Source: Gracilibacillus timonensis (GTDB lineage Bacteria > Bacillota > Bacilli > Bacillales > Amphibacillaceae). Taken from it: a stretch of DNA of 64,000 bases. The position numbers and the translations under genes are program-made. Where the stretch lies: the NCBI RefSeq assembly GCF_900086715.1, contig NZ_FLKH01000012.1:1-64000 (forward strand). Reading direction: 5' to 3'. Numbering within the stretch: position 1 is the stretch's first letter; each line of letters starts with the position of its first letter. The notes below the pieces were generated by a model. That model worked only from the letters and a program-made list of their open reading frames with translations, was not told the DNA's origin and ran no database searches. This document shows, piece after piece, positions 29,467 to 39,329 of the stretch.

Positions 29467-32400
29467 ATGAAACGACAAAATATCAGACTACTTAGTTTTC
29501 TCCTTCTATTTCTTCTCTGTTTAATGGGTCTGCGCTTCATTTGGATGGGGATATTCCAAGAAAATTACCAACCGGATATTCAAAATGGTGTCATTGATTT
29601 ACGAGAATGGCGATGGGAAGAGCAGGAAACTTTATTACTTAATGGAGAATGGAAGTTTTATCCCTCGCAATTTATGATGGATGAGACACTATCTGAACCA
29701 GTTACAGAAATGGTTCCAGGAGGCTGGAAGGATACATTAGGTTCTCCATTTGGGTATGGCTCTTATCGATTACAAATCAAAGTGGATCCGCAGCAAGATG
29801 AACCATATGCATTATACATACGGGAAGTTCGTACATCAGCAGAGATTTATGTGAATGGACAAAAAGAGGCAGAAGTGGGACGACCAGCTAAAACAGAAGC
29901 AGCCTATCAAGCAGATTTAATGCCCCGAATGATTGTTCTTACCCCCGATGAAACAGGTAATCTGGACATTGTGATTCAAGCAGCCAATTTTAAAGACAGC
30001 AGAAATGGTGGTATTAATTTCTCGGTCCGGCTTGGGACAGAGTCTGCCATAACCAATGACGTGCAACTTTCGAATTATTTACAAGTTTGTATTGCGGCTG
30101 TGCTTTTTATTTTCTTACTGTTTAGTTTGATTATTTATGCTATTGGAGATCGCGAGAAAAAAATTCTCTATTTTGCCTTGTTGAGCTTTAGTCTGTTTAC
30201 TGGTTTTCTATTCTATTCTGGCGGGAAAGTCTTTCAGCAGTTTGTCAATATTAGCTATGACCTGGAATATTGGCTGATTCATACAGTGTACTTAATCATT
30301 TTTTATGCCCTAGTGCAGTCAACCGATCACCAAAAACTGCCGTATTGGCCTAAACTGTTCCCTTTTTGGAAATGGGGGATGATAATCCTCGCTATGGTCA
30401 GCTACTTTTTGCCCATGTCATTAGTGTTTACGATACGACCCATTTATAATATATTTGCCTTTATTACCGTTATTATTGTGATTGCTTCTGTTATGCAAAT
30501 GTTGCGAAACAATAAAGCCGTTACACTAGTGTTATGTAGTTTTATCGCTATTTCGCATCATGGGATATGGAATTATTTAAGGGATGGGCAAGGGATGCGT
30601 CTGACGTTTTATCCGTTTGATCTAGTGATTGCCTTAATCTGCTTTTCCTTGGTTTTAGTCCAACGATATTTTAACGTGTACAAAGAAACGAATGAATTGG
30701 CCAATAGATTAAAGCAAATCAATCGAGAGAAGGATCAATTTCTTGCGAACACGTCGCATGAATTCCGTAACCCGTTAAATAGTATCTTATTACTATCCCA
30801 GTCAGTGAAGGAGCGAGAAGAAGCAAATCTGTCTAATAGAAGCATCCACGAATTAGATACGGTCCTGAATGTGGGTAGGCAGATGAATCTATTATTGACC
30901 GATTTACTAGAAGCAAGAAGACTGGAAGATAGTAAACCAAATCTGCATAAACAGGCGATTATATTAGAGCCAATCGCCACTATGGTATTGGATGTCTTAA
31001 ATGCTTCCTCTAGTGTGAAAAAACTGGAAACGATTAATCAAATTCCAAAGAATTTTCCAGCAGTATATGCCGATGAAAATCGCGTGCGGCAGATTATCTA
31101 TAATTTAGTCGATAATGCCGTTAAATATACCAATCATGGTCAAATTATATTATCTGCATTGGTGAAAGATTCGTTTGCGGAAATCTATGTTTCAGACACG
31201 GGAATTGGTATCAGCCCAGACAAGCAAAAGCAATTGTTTCTCCCGTATGAACAGGGGCAAAGTTCTGCCCCTATTTCTGAAGGTGGTTTTGGCTTAGGTT
31301 TATCGATTACCAAGCAACTAGTCGAACTGCATGGTGGTACGATTCGAGTCTCAGCTAATGAAGAGCAAGGAACGACCTTTGCTTTTACATTGGCACTGGC
31401 AGACCCGGAGACGGCGGTTTCCTTACCTCAAGATGGTATAAGATCTACTAGTCAAGCAGAAGAGAGCGAACCCCTCTTTCCAAATCGTAAGGAACTTGCG
31501 CCGACTGTTTTAATAGTGGATGATAATCCAGCTAGTTTGCTTGCTATCGAGGCGTCCCTTCCTGCTGAAGTATATGAAACGGTGCTTGTATCGGATGCTC
31601 ATCAAGCGTTGGAAGAATTGAAAAAAAGAAAATGCGATATCGTTATTTCCGATATCATGATGCCGGAAATATCTGGGTATCAACTAACGGAAATGATCCG
31701 TCAGCGGTATTCATTGACAGAACTTCCTGTATTATTGTTGACGGGTGGAAACACGGATCTGCCATCTGCCTTTATGGCTGGTGCCAATGATTTTGTCACA
31801 AAGCCGGTTGATCCGATTGAATTGAAGGCAAGGATGGACTCCTTGATATCACTGAAACATGTGGCGGAGCAGCAACTACAACTAGAAACAGCATGGCTGC
31901 AAGCTCAGATTCAACCACACTTTATATTTAATACGCTAAATGCCATTATGGCCTTTAGTGAATGGAATATCGAGGAAATGAAGAAGTTATTGAATGAGTT
32001 TAGTCATTTTCTCAGAAGTAAATTCCAGTTCCAACAGATGGAATCCTTAATACCTTTAGAAGAAGAATTAAATATTGTTCGTTCTTATTTGTATATCGAA
32101 CAAGTCCGCTTCCAGGATGCCTTGCATGTCAAGTGGGATCTGGACAGTTGTCAACAAGTGCAGGTACCTTTTTTAACCGTACAGCCTTTGGTGGAAAATG
32201 CGGTAAAACATGGTATTAGAGACAAGCAAGGGGAAGGTACGGTCACCATCAAAGTGAAGAAAATCCCGCAAAAGTCTAAACTGCGTATTACAATTGAAGA
32301 TGATGGAACAGGTATGGAGTCAACGGAGATATCCATGAGCAATAGAAACGGTGAATCTGGTGTAGGAATTGCCAACGTAGAAAAAAGATTAAGACGTTTT

Positions 32401-32478
32401 CTGGATCAAGGATTAACGATCGAGAGTTCTCCAGGGAAAGGAACGAGCATATCATTTGAGATAGATATTGATGATTGA
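29467..32478 (+). CDS. hybrid sensor with 7TMR-DISM input, HisKA kinase, receiver and LytS-type kinase
   Basis: A 1003-residue membrane protein. After an N-terminal helix comes an extracellular jelly-roll domain (GVIDLREWRW, LLNGEWKFYP; 7TMR-DISM type), seven predicted membrane helices (about 205-405) and a HisKA domain with His431 in TSHEFRNPLN. An HATPase (NLVDNAVKYT, GFGLGLSITKQL), a receiver with Asp729 (ISDIMMPE) and then a second kinase of the LytS/YesM type with His818 (IQPHFIFNTL) and its own HATPase follow. Two transmitters around one receiver in one chain suggest an internal relay, with the final phosphate going to the divergent SARP regulator. The ATG at 29467 lies six bases after AGGGAGG. 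A nucleotidyltransferase gene follows 59 bases later. Confidence 0.88.
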   Translation: MKRQNIRLLSFLLLFLLCLMGLRFIWMGIFQENYQPDIQNGVIDLREWRWEEQETLLLNGEWKFYPSQFMMDETLSEPVTEMVPGGWKDTLGSPFGYGSYRLQIKVDPQQDEPYALYIREVRTSAEIYVNGQKEAEVGRPAKTEAAYQADLMPRMIVLTPDETGNLDIVIQAANFKDSRNGGINFSVRLGTESAITNDVQLSNYLQVCIAAVLFIFLLFSLIIYAIGDREKKILYFALLSFSLFTGFLFYSGGKVFQQFVNISYDLEYWLIHTVYLIIFYALVQSTDHQKLPYWPKLFPFWKWGMIILAMVSYFLPMSLVFTIRPIYNIFAFITVIIVIASVMQMLRNNKAVTLVLCSFIAISHHGIWNYLRDGQGMRLTFYPFDLVIALICFSLVLVQRYFNVYKETNELANRLKQINREKDQFLANTSHEFRNPLNSILLLSQSVKEREEANLSNRSIHELDTVLNVGRQMNLLLTDLLEARRLEDSKPNLHKQAIILEPIATMVLDVLNASSSVKKLETINQIPKNFPAVYADENRVRQIIYNLVDNAVKYTNHGQIILSALVKDSFAEIYVSDTGIGISPDKQKQLFLPYEQGQSSAPISEGGFGLGLSITKQLVELHGGTIRVSANEEQGTTFAFTLALADPETAVSLPQDGIRSTSQAEESEPLFPNRKELAPTVLIVDDNPASLLAIEASLPAEVYETVLVSDAHQALEELKKRKCDIVISDIMMPEISGYQLTEMIRQRYSLTELPVLLLTGGNTDLPSAFMAGANDFVTKPVDPIELKARMDSLISLKHVAEQQLQLETAWLQAQIQPHFIFNTLNAIMAFSEWNIEEMKKLLNEFSHFLRSKFQFQQMESLIPLEEELNIVRSYLYIEQVRFQDALHVKWDLDSCQQVQVPFLTVQPLVENAVKHGIRDKQGEGTVTIKVKKIPQKSKLRITIEDDGTGMESTEISMSNRNGESGVGIANVEKRLRRFLDQGLTIESSPGKGTSISFEIDIDD

Positions 32479-32537
32479 AATACCTTCCATCCGCAAGAAC
32501 CTGATAGCTACGGATTACAACACAAAGGAGCGATTGG

Positions 32538-33266
32538 ATGAAATGCATCATTCTAGCAGCTGGCTATGCGACAAGACTGTATCCATTGACCAAAAATAAG
32601 GCGAAACCATTATTGGAGATAGGAGGTAAACCACTGATCAATCATATTATGGAGAAGATTGAACCGATTGATAGCATCGATCGTGTCTATGTGGTTACCA
32701 ATCAGAAATTTGCCGCAAGCTTTGAAGAATGGGCGAAAGATAGTGCCTGGCAAAAGCCATTAACCATTGTCAACGATGAGACCACATCGAACCAAGATCG
32801 CCTAGGAGCTATTGGCGATATCGCATATGTTATCAACCAACAACAAATCAAGGATGATACGATGGTCTTAGCCGGTGATAATCTGTTTGACTTTGATTTA
32901 ACCGATTTTGTTCAATTCTATCAGTCAGCACAAACGGATTGTATTACTTATCATAAGTTGGAAGATAAAGAAGCCTTGCAACAAATTGGTGTGATGACCT
33001 TAAATGAACAGGGAGAGGTTCAGACGTTTGAAGAAAAACCAAAGGTACCAAAATCAAACTTAGCAGTCCCACCTTTTTACATTTATCAACAGTCAACTTT
33101 GCCGTTGCTAAGACAATATATAAGAGAAGACAATAATCCAGACGCCCCAGGTAACTTCATCCCATGGCTTATCAAGCATCGTCCTGTCCAAGCATTTCCG
33201 CTGGCAGAGGCTTGTTACGATATCGGTACCTTAGAAAGTTATCGGAAGGTGCAGTCGTTGTTTTAA
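32538..33266 (+). CDS. sugar-1-phosphate nucleotidyltransferase
   Basis: A 242-residue enzyme of the NTP_transferase family that joins a nucleotide to a sugar (or choline) phosphate. It has MKCIILAAGYATRLYPLTKNKAKPLLEIGGKPLI (nucleotide loop and the Lys of PKPLL), the metal-binding VLAGDNLFDFD, and FEEKPKVPKSNLA. The short form without a C-terminal beta helix fits glucose-1-phosphate thymidylyltransferase-like or LicC-like enzymes. It is probably co-transcribed with the hybrid kinase, which hints at envelope polysaccharide or surface control. The exact substrate is unknown. Confidence 0.85.
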   Translation: MKCIILAAGYATRLYPLTKNKAKPLLEIGGKPLINHIMEKIEPIDSIDRVYVVTNQKFAASFEEWAKDSAWQKPLTIVNDETTSNQDRLGAIGDIAYVINQQQIKDDTMVLAGDNLFDFDLTDFVQFYQSAQTDCITYHKLEDKEALQQIGVMTLNEQGEVQTFEEKPKVPKSNLAVPPFYIYQQSTLPLLRQYIREDNNPDAPGNFIPWLIKHRPVQAFPLAEACYDIGTLESYRKVQSLF

Positions 33267-33295
33267 AAAGCGAAAGAGTATAGTATATTAGCGAT

Positions 33296-33324
33296 CTCTG
33301 CTTGGGTTAAAGCAGAGTTTTTTT
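33296..33324 (+). terminator. terminator after the nucleotidyltransferase gene
   Basis: CTCTGCTT (33296-33303) pairs with AAGCAGAG (33310-33317), followed by TTTTTTT. Confidence 0.9.
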
Positions 33325-33439
33325 GTCAGATAATAAAGCATATGATCCTTGGTATAATAAGACTTGGAATGATTTTGACCTGGAACGAACCGCGATACCG
33401 ATAAGTTGGATGATGTTAAGTCGCCAGTCCAACTATTCC

Positions 33440-33740
33440 ATCTAGTAAAGTTGATTGTTTGTGCTAAGAAGCGCTCCGAAAATAGCTTCCGCTTTCACCC
33501 ACCGGGCATAAGTCAATAAGCGATTCGAGCACAGAACGCTCTCATCGTGTTTTCTATACCGTAAGACAAGGGGGTTCAGTCTCTTCGTCAACCAACCGAT
33601 GGGATCTTTACACTGTGCTTTGATGCATAGGGTGTGCAAGTGCAGGCGTGGTCTGAACCTTTCAACTATTTCCTCGCTGGGTAGTAGACAATCGAATGGA
33701 CTGCTTGTATGAAGGACTCTAAGCGCCATCATCATGCTAG
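33440..33740. other. G+C-richer intergenic block without a supported gene
   Basis: This stretch is visibly richer in G+C than its neighbours and contains short inverted repeats such as AAGCG/CGCTT near its left end. A 97-codon minus-strand frame crosses it but has no ribosome-binding sequence or recognisable motif. It may be a dispersed repeat or a decayed insertion. I could not identify it. Confidence 0.3.
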
Positions 33741-33788
33741 ATCAACAATGATTCGATCCTATGTTATGGTTCTTTATAAATGCTTCTC

Positions 33789-33828
33789 AAGTCAACCGGT
33801 TGACATGTGAAAGCGGTTGCTATATGAT
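33789..33828 (+). promoter_or_regulatory. strong promoter with LacI-type operator and cre-like site
   Basis: TTGACA (33800-33805), exactly 17 bases, TATGAT (33823-33828). The -35 lies inside the palindrome GTCAACCGGTTGAC (33791-33804), the same 18-base context as at 934-951. TGAAAGCGGTTGCT (33808-33821), a partial cre match, fills the spacer. Expression of the kinase-regulator operon would thus answer to a LacI-type repressor and possibly CcpA. The 365 bases from here to the kinase start contain no gene I can support. Confidence 0.72.
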
Positions 33829-34192
33829 GAAAAATAGTTACTTATCATTTGTATATTCTACAATCAACAAATTGCAATAAGGGAGCAATTGTATCTGGAT
33901 TAACCAACCAATTTAGTAGAGATGAAATGACAAATGATTCATTGTGAAGTGGTAGAAACAGCAATAACATGTCTATCAAGGAAAAGTATGGAGTATGAAG
34001 TAATACCTAAAGCAGATTATACAGTTTCAACCGTTTGTAGTATATTGAGAAAGGCACAGTATACCAGTTGATGTTTCGAATGGACAGATGGAACGACAAG
34101 AATTGCATAGATATCTTTCATTCCATTCACACAATGCAAATTTCACAAAAAGTCTGAAGCTGGCAATTCAAGTATATTCTGGAGGAACTGAT

Positions 34193-35989
34193 ATGTTTCT
34201 ATCCTTACGAAATAAATTATTTCTTGTTTTTTTATGTTTATTAACGATCCCCTTCTTTGTGCTATCCCTTGTTATACCGAGCCTGTTTACTAGCTATATT
34301 AAGGAACAGACACAGGAGTTGACGATCGGAATGATGGATCAATTCTCTATCTATGCTGAGTCCATTACAACACAGGCAGCGGATGCAGGACAGCAAATTC
34401 TGGTCAATCCCGTTACACAGGAATGGCTCCGAACAGCGGAAGTAGATGACGATGCCAATTTAGCGACTAATAGATTTTTGGTGCGAAATCAGTTAAATGG
34501 TTTACTAAGCTCAATGATGGTCAATAGCTCCAACAATATTTCTGTATCCATTTTCACTCATGATGGTGAAGGTTTGTGGGGAGACTATCCAGGATTGGAT
34601 CAGACTGAATGGTACACCGATTTTATTGAGTATGATCAAACGTTTACTAAATCCCATGTCGACAGCAACCAGCAATCTGCTTTAATGCGTGATATGAAAA
34701 TAAATAGTCACTTAATTCCATTAGTGGATTTGAACACACTAAAAGATAGTGGTGTGATCAAGGTTAATTTTTCAACCAAGCTGTTGGAGGAATCTTTGCA
34801 AAGAATAAAGGTAGGGGACCAGGGCAATACCTTTATCATCGATCAATATGGTGACAATGTATTATCTGGGAGTATAGATACACCAAAGCATATTATCAAT
34901 TCTTTTTTATCCGATGTGGAGGATATGCCTCGTGAGCAAGGTTTATTAGAGATAGAAGATAACGAAGAGAAATATTTCCTGTTCTATCAACAATTATCGG
35001 TAGGTGATTGGATACTAGTAAGTGAAGTGACAGAGCAAGATCTGTTCTCACGCCCGAATCAATTGCAAAAGAGTATGCTATTACTTAGTGCAGGGCTATT
35101 TTTCATTACGATGATTGCTTCTTTCCTGTTCTCTTCTTCTATTACAGACCCTTTGCGATCACTTACCAAAGCAATGCATCATTTGGAGAAAGGAGATTTT
35201 GAAAAAGCGCAAAAATTAATGCCAACGATCCGGTCTGGTAATAATGAAATTGGTTATTTGTTACAAGTATTTGCGCATACTGTGGACCGCCTAAAGCAAT
35301 TGATCGATAGTGAATATAAAACCAATATTCGCAGACGAAATGCGGAGTATAAGGCACTGTTATTGCAGATTAATCCGCACTTTTTAAATAATACGTTAGA
35401 AATAATTGGAGGTTTGGCAGCTCAAGGAAAGAATCGAGATGTAATGAATGTCAGTGTCTATCTTGGCAAAATGCTGCGTTACTCTTTGAATACCAAATCG
35501 AATGTGGTCACACTGGCTGAAGAAATCCAGTATATTCGCAACTATGCTAAGATACTGCAGCTTCGATACGAAGAGGATTTAACGATCACCATTGAGGAAG
35601 ATCCAGAGGCAAAGGAACTTCCTATCATCAAATTTATTATTCAGCCATTAGTTGAAAATGCTGTAAAATATAGTTTGCTTTCGAAAAACCAAGCAGAGGT
35701 AAAAGTGGAAACCAATTACCAGAAAAATCAATTGATGATACAAATAATAGACGATGGGGTGGGTATACCAGGTGAAGTGATTCAGAAGCTGTCTGTTTCT
35801 CATAATGGTAACACACTAGAAAGCGGTGGAAATAGTATTGGATTAAAGAATGTATTGGATCGTTTACACTTATATTACGGAGAAGAGTTCACTTATCACA
35901 TAAATAGTGAGGCAAATAAAGGGACGACCATTACATTAATGATTAATCAAGAAAGAGGGACTATTCATGAGGAAGGTTTTGATCGTTGA
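34193..35989 (+). CDS. YesM-type sensor histidine kinase
   Basis: A 598-residue membrane kinase. Membrane helices at about 7-30 and 300-320 flank an extracellular Cache-like sensor. A HAMP domain (ITDPLRSLTKAMHHLEKGDF) leads to the His_kinase domain with His396 in INPHFLNNTL, and an HATPase (IIQPLVENAVKYS, IDDGVGIP, SIGLKNVLDRL). GGAGG precedes the ATG at 34193; an upstream ATG would add a non-signal leader. It overlaps the response regulator gene by 23 bases. Such pairs control sugar-uptake operons in Bacilli. The next binding protein may deliver the signal. Confidence 0.92.
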   Translation: MFLSLRNKLFLVFLCLLTIPFFVLSLVIPSLFTSYIKEQTQELTIGMMDQFSIYAESITTQAADAGQQILVNPVTQEWLRTAEVDDDANLATNRFLVRNQLNGLLSSMMVNSSNNISVSIFTHDGEGLWGDYPGLDQTEWYTDFIEYDQTFTKSHVDSNQQSALMRDMKINSHLIPLVDLNTLKDSGVIKVNFSTKLLEESLQRIKVGDQGNTFIIDQYGDNVLSGSIDTPKHIINSFLSDVEDMPREQGLLEIEDNEEKYFLFYQQLSVGDWILVSEVTEQDLFSRPNQLQKSMLLLSAGLFFITMIASFLFSSSITDPLRSLTKAMHHLEKGDFEKAQKLMPTIRSGNNEIGYLLQVFAHTVDRLKQLIDSEYKTNIRRRNAEYKALLLQINPHFLNNTLEIIGGLAAQGKNRDVMNVSVYLGKMLRYSLNTKSNVVTLAEEIQYIRNYAKILQLRYEEDLTITIEEDPEAKELPIIKFIIQPLVENAVKYSLLSKNQAEVKVETNYQKNQLMIQIIDDGVGIPGEVIQKLSVSHNGNTLESGGNSIGLKNVLDRLHLYYGEEFTYHINSEANKGTTITLMINQERGTIHEEGFDR

Positions 35990-37562
35990 TGATGAAATGC
36001 AGATTCGTAAAGGATTACAATGGAAAGTTGATTGGAAGGATATGGGGTTTGAGGTGATTGCAGAAGCAGGTAATGGGAAAGAAGCATTGGAGGTGTTAGC
36101 AAAACATAGATTAGATTTAGTAATGACCGACGTAAGAATGCCTGTGATGGATGGAATAGAACTGGCAAGGCACTGCCAGGAAAGGTATCCACAGACGAAA
36201 GTTGTAGTTCTATCAGGTTATTCAGACTTTGAGTATGTAAAAACCTCTATGAAGAAGGGTGTACGGGATTATTTGCTAAAGCCTGTAGATCCGGATGAAC
36301 TAGAAGAGGTATTAGAACGGATGAAAGCAGTTATAGATGAAGACAAACATAAACAATTGGAATTGGATCGTGTGCAGAGACAAGCAAGAACACAACTTCA
36401 AGAGGTTCAGGAACAATGTTTGTTATCGTTAGTAAAGGAAGAATGGGTGCAACAAAGCTTTTTGCAAGAACGGCTCAAGCAGCTTAAGTTGGATGTATTA
36501 CTCGACGGCGAGTGGGAGGCACAGTTCATAACAGTTGAAGTAAGAGAGATCAATCAACAATCAAATCGTGTGAATCAACTGCGTGGTGCCTTTCAAATGC
36601 TCTGTAAAGAAATGTCTGATCACCAGCATGGCATATATGCTTTTTATGATCCTCATTATACCCATATGATGCAATTTCTTATTTTGTTGGAACCGGCTTT
36701 TCATAACCAACCAAGTGCTCTTGCCAAATCTATTCAACATCATGTCAAAAAATTGTTGAAATTAGAAACAGTGGTAGGAGTAGGCAGTCAGGTAAGCGGT
36801 TTGGATGAACTAAAGACTGGCTATATCTCTAGCTTGTTGTCTTGGAGCCAAAGTAAGCTGGGGAGTCGTTCACAGGTGATAGATGAGAGTGTGAGACCAG
36901 AAGATTTGACAGATTTTTCACCGGAGTTAGAGAAACGAATCATCAATGCGATTGAACAAACGAATATAGCTAGGTTTCAATCAGAACTAGAGATGATGTT
37001 AGGTGAGGCAACGCCACAATCGGTATTATCCTTTTCGGTCGCAGCTAATCGAGTTTTATTTTGTCTAGGTTCTCTCGCTAAGAAGTATGGTGTGGAAACC
37101 AAGCATACCCAGCAGCTTATCTGGCAATGTCAACAAGCAATCTGGGAACTGAATGCACAGAAAAAAGTGATGGCGTACTTAATCCAATTGGCAACTGTAG
37201 TAATGGAGTGGATTAATGATACCAAATCATCGGATGGACAACGAATTGTTGACGGGGTACGAAGTTATATTGACCAATACTATGGTAATGATATTTCATT
37301 AACGACATTATCAGATTTATTCCATATTAATGCTGCTTACTTATCCGAAATTTTCAAAACACAAACTGGGAAGAATTTCAGCGAATATCTGGCAGAAGTG
37401 CGTCTGAAAGAATCGAAAAAATTTCTTGAAGATCACCATTTAAAAATTATTGATGTGGCCAATCTGGTTGGCTTTTCAAGTTCCGCCTATTTCAGTACGG
37501 TTTTCAAAAAACATGTAGGTAAGACACCGGCAGCCTATCGAAAATCATTAGAATGGGAGTAA
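35967..37562 (+). CDS. YesN-type response regulator, receiver plus AraC HTH
   Basis: A 531-residue DNA-binding regulator. The receiver at 1-120 has Asp55 in MTDVRMPVMDG and Lys in LLKPVDPDE. A long central helical part is followed by a C-terminal AraC-type double helix-turn-helix (about 430-528: LTTLSDLFHINAAYLSEIFKTQTGKNFSEYL, DVANLVGFSSSAYFSTVFKKHVGKTPAAYRK). The gene overlaps its cognate kinase. It likely activates the following binding protein and/or the LplB-YtcP-LipO transporter. Confidence 0.93.
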   Translation: MRKVLIVDDEMQIRKGLQWKVDWKDMGFEVIAEAGNGKEALEVLAKHRLDLVMTDVRMPVMDGIELARHCQERYPQTKVVVLSGYSDFEYVKTSMKKGVRDYLLKPVDPDELEEVLERMKAVIDEDKHKQLELDRVQRQARTQLQEVQEQCLLSLVKEEWVQQSFLQERLKQLKLDVLLDGEWEAQFITVEVREINQQSNRVNQLRGAFQMLCKEMSDHQHGIYAFYDPHYTHMMQFLILLEPAFHNQPSALAKSIQHHVKKLLKLETVVGVGSQVSGLDELKTGYISSLLSWSQSKLGSRSQVIDESVRPEDLTDFSPELEKRIINAIEQTNIARFQSELEMMLGEATPQSVLSFSVAANRVLFCLGSLAKKYGVETKHTQQLIWQCQQAIWELNAQKKVMAYLIQLATVVMEWINDTKSSDGQRIVDGVRSYIDQYYGNDISLTTLSDLFHINAAYLSEIFKTQTGKNFSEYLAEVRLKESKKFLEDHHLKIIDVANLVGFSSSAYFSTVFKKHVGKTPAAYRKSLEWE

Positions 37563-37574
37563 AGGGTGTGGATC

Positions 37575-38912
37575 ATGTCCAAAAAAAGGTTCTATACTAT
37601 TTTATTTATGCTCATGATAGGAGGAATAATTGGTTATTTCGTTATATTGATTCAACCATTTGTGCTCAATGAAAAGGAAGAAGAAACAGAGCAAGAGCCC
37701 CAAACGGAAGATAAAGTAGAGATCACTTTTTGGCGTAACTATGGAAATGAAGCAGAAAATCAAGCGTATAATCAGATCATTTCTGATTTTCATCAGATAC
37801 ATCCAAATATAACGGTAAATATGCAAAATGTGGAGTATAACAATTATGAGGTGAAACTGCGCACAGAAATTGTTACCGAAAAAGGGCCAGATGTAATGGC
37901 AATTGATAGTCCATATCTAGCTTTATATGCAGAGTCAGGTGTTCTTACGCCATTAGATCATTATTTGTCTAGTAGTGATGACGTGCAGGATGACTTTTCC
38001 GAACAGGTAATGGAAGGACTAATTTATAATGACCAACAATATTTAATGCCTTTGATTGAGTCAAGTATTGCTCTATATTACAATATCCCATTATTAGAAG
38101 ATGCCGGAATTTCTCTTCCATCAAAGGATCCATCTCAACCGTTGACATGGGAAGAAACAATAGAAATGGTCAAGACAGCCCAAAGTCCGAAAGACGGAGT
38201 TTATGGAATTGATCCTGCCCAAGGCTTTGGCAACGGGGAAGCACCTGCTTATTTTAAGCTTCCGTTTCTTTGGCAATTTGGTGCGGAGGTGTTAAATCCA
38301 GAAGGTACCACCGCAAGTGGCTATTTAGACTCTCCAGAAGCCATATCGGCCTTGCAATTTTATCAGGATTTGTATCACGAGGATAAGGTGGCCGAACGTG
38401 AAATACCAGCAGAAGCCTTCCAAAAAAATCAGCTAGTGATGACCGTTTTGGGTTCATGGGCTATTACAGAGTTTGAGAACAATGGTTTCGTATTAGGAGA
38501 AGATTTCGGTATTGCCCCTTTACCCAAAGCAGAATACCAAGTGACCCCTAACGGGAGTTGGGCGCTTGGTATGTCATCGAATACCGAGTATCCTGAAGAG
38601 GCATGGGAGTTTATCCGTTATGTAACTAGTTATGAAGCAACGAAAAAATACGTGACGATTACCGGCGATATCCCAGCTAGATATTCAGTAGCTGAATCAT
38701 TGCCGGTTTATAATAAATATCCTTATAATATTTTTGCAGAACAGGCATATTTACACTCGAAAAATCGTCCAGTGACACCAGCTTATCCTGTGATAAGTAG
38801 AGCTATTAAAGAATTGTTTGAAAATATTGGTCTGGCGAATCAGGATGTAGAAACATCTGTCGCAGAGGCGGTAGAGACGATTAATCAAAGGTTAGCAGAA
38901 ATAGAACCATAA
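37575..38912 (+). CDS. membrane-anchored extracellular solute-binding protein
   Basis: A 445-residue family-1 sugar-binding protein (VEITFWRNYGNEAENQAYNQII, GPDVMAIDSPYLALYAESG, GSWAITEFENN). Unlike most Gram-positive binding proteins it has no lipobox cysteine; the N-terminal helix (about 6-28) would act as an uncleaved anchor, followed by a Glu-rich linker. The ATG at 37575 has an AAAGGG ribosome-binding sequence; a GTG nine bases earlier is an alternative. It follows the two-component genes by twelve bases, and the nearest permeases belong with a different binding protein. A sensory role with the kinase is therefore likely. Confidence 0.82.
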   Translation: MSKKRFYTILFMLMIGGIIGYFVILIQPFVLNEKEEETEQEPQTEDKVEITFWRNYGNEAENQAYNQIISDFHQIHPNITVNMQNVEYNNYEVKLRTEIVTEKGPDVMAIDSPYLALYAESGVLTPLDHYLSSSDDVQDDFSEQVMEGLIYNDQQYLMPLIESSIALYYNIPLLEDAGISLPSKDPSQPLTWEETIEMVKTAQSPKDGVYGIDPAQGFGNGEAPAYFKLPFLWQFGAEVLNPEGTTASGYLDSPEAISALQFYQDLYHEDKVAEREIPAEAFQKNQLVMTVLGSWAITEFENNGFVLGEDFGIAPLPKAEYQVTPNGSWALGMSSNTEYPEEAWEFIRYVTSYEATKKYVTITGDIPARYSVAESLPVYNKYPYNIFAEQAYLHSKNRPVTPAYPVISRAIKELFENIGLANQDVETSVAEAVETINQRLAEIEP

Positions 38913-38919
38913 TAGTGCG

Positions 38920-39219
38920 TGTTCAAAAATGCCGATAAATAGGACCTCGTTGGCTAAAACCTCAGGCGTCCTGGGACTGCGATTACTCGCCCCACCGAAC
39001 CCATTTGTTGCAACGCCGACACTAGTACGTCCTGTACGTCGAAAGTTCAAGGCGGCGCAGTCTCCCGGTACCGGAACGTATTTTTAATACATGAGGAACG
39101 GACTCACGCAGGATGTGTTGACTTCTGCGTTGCCTATAGGACGTGGGCGGTCTTAGTAGAAGTTCCTATATAGCCAACGCAGAAATTCGCTGCGTCATTT
39201 TTGTTGGTCTTTTTGAACA
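38920..39219. repeat. 300-bp inverted-repeat element, MITE-like
   Basis: The ends are a 10-base perfect inverted repeat, TGTTCAAAAA and TTTTTGAACA. Further in, GTTGGCTA (38949-38956) pairs with TAGCCAAC (39171-39178). The element is more G+C-rich than its surroundings and encodes no protein. It separates the binding protein gene from the DUF624 gene. I believe related dispersed repeats exist in other halotolerant Bacillaceae, but cannot verify this. No clear target-site duplication is seen. Confidence 0.6.
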
Positions 39220-39329
39220 TCCTCTAATAGACTCAAATGCCAAAAATATTATAAGCGATAATCCAAAAATATTATAAACCTTTGGCTGCCTTTTTTGATA
39301 CATTGAATATAAGGAGAGGGTGAGCCGTA

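Noticed and set aside
33442-33735. A 97-codon minus-strand frame as a gene
   Set aside because: No ribosome-binding sequence, no recognisable motif, unusual composition; better treated as intergenic.
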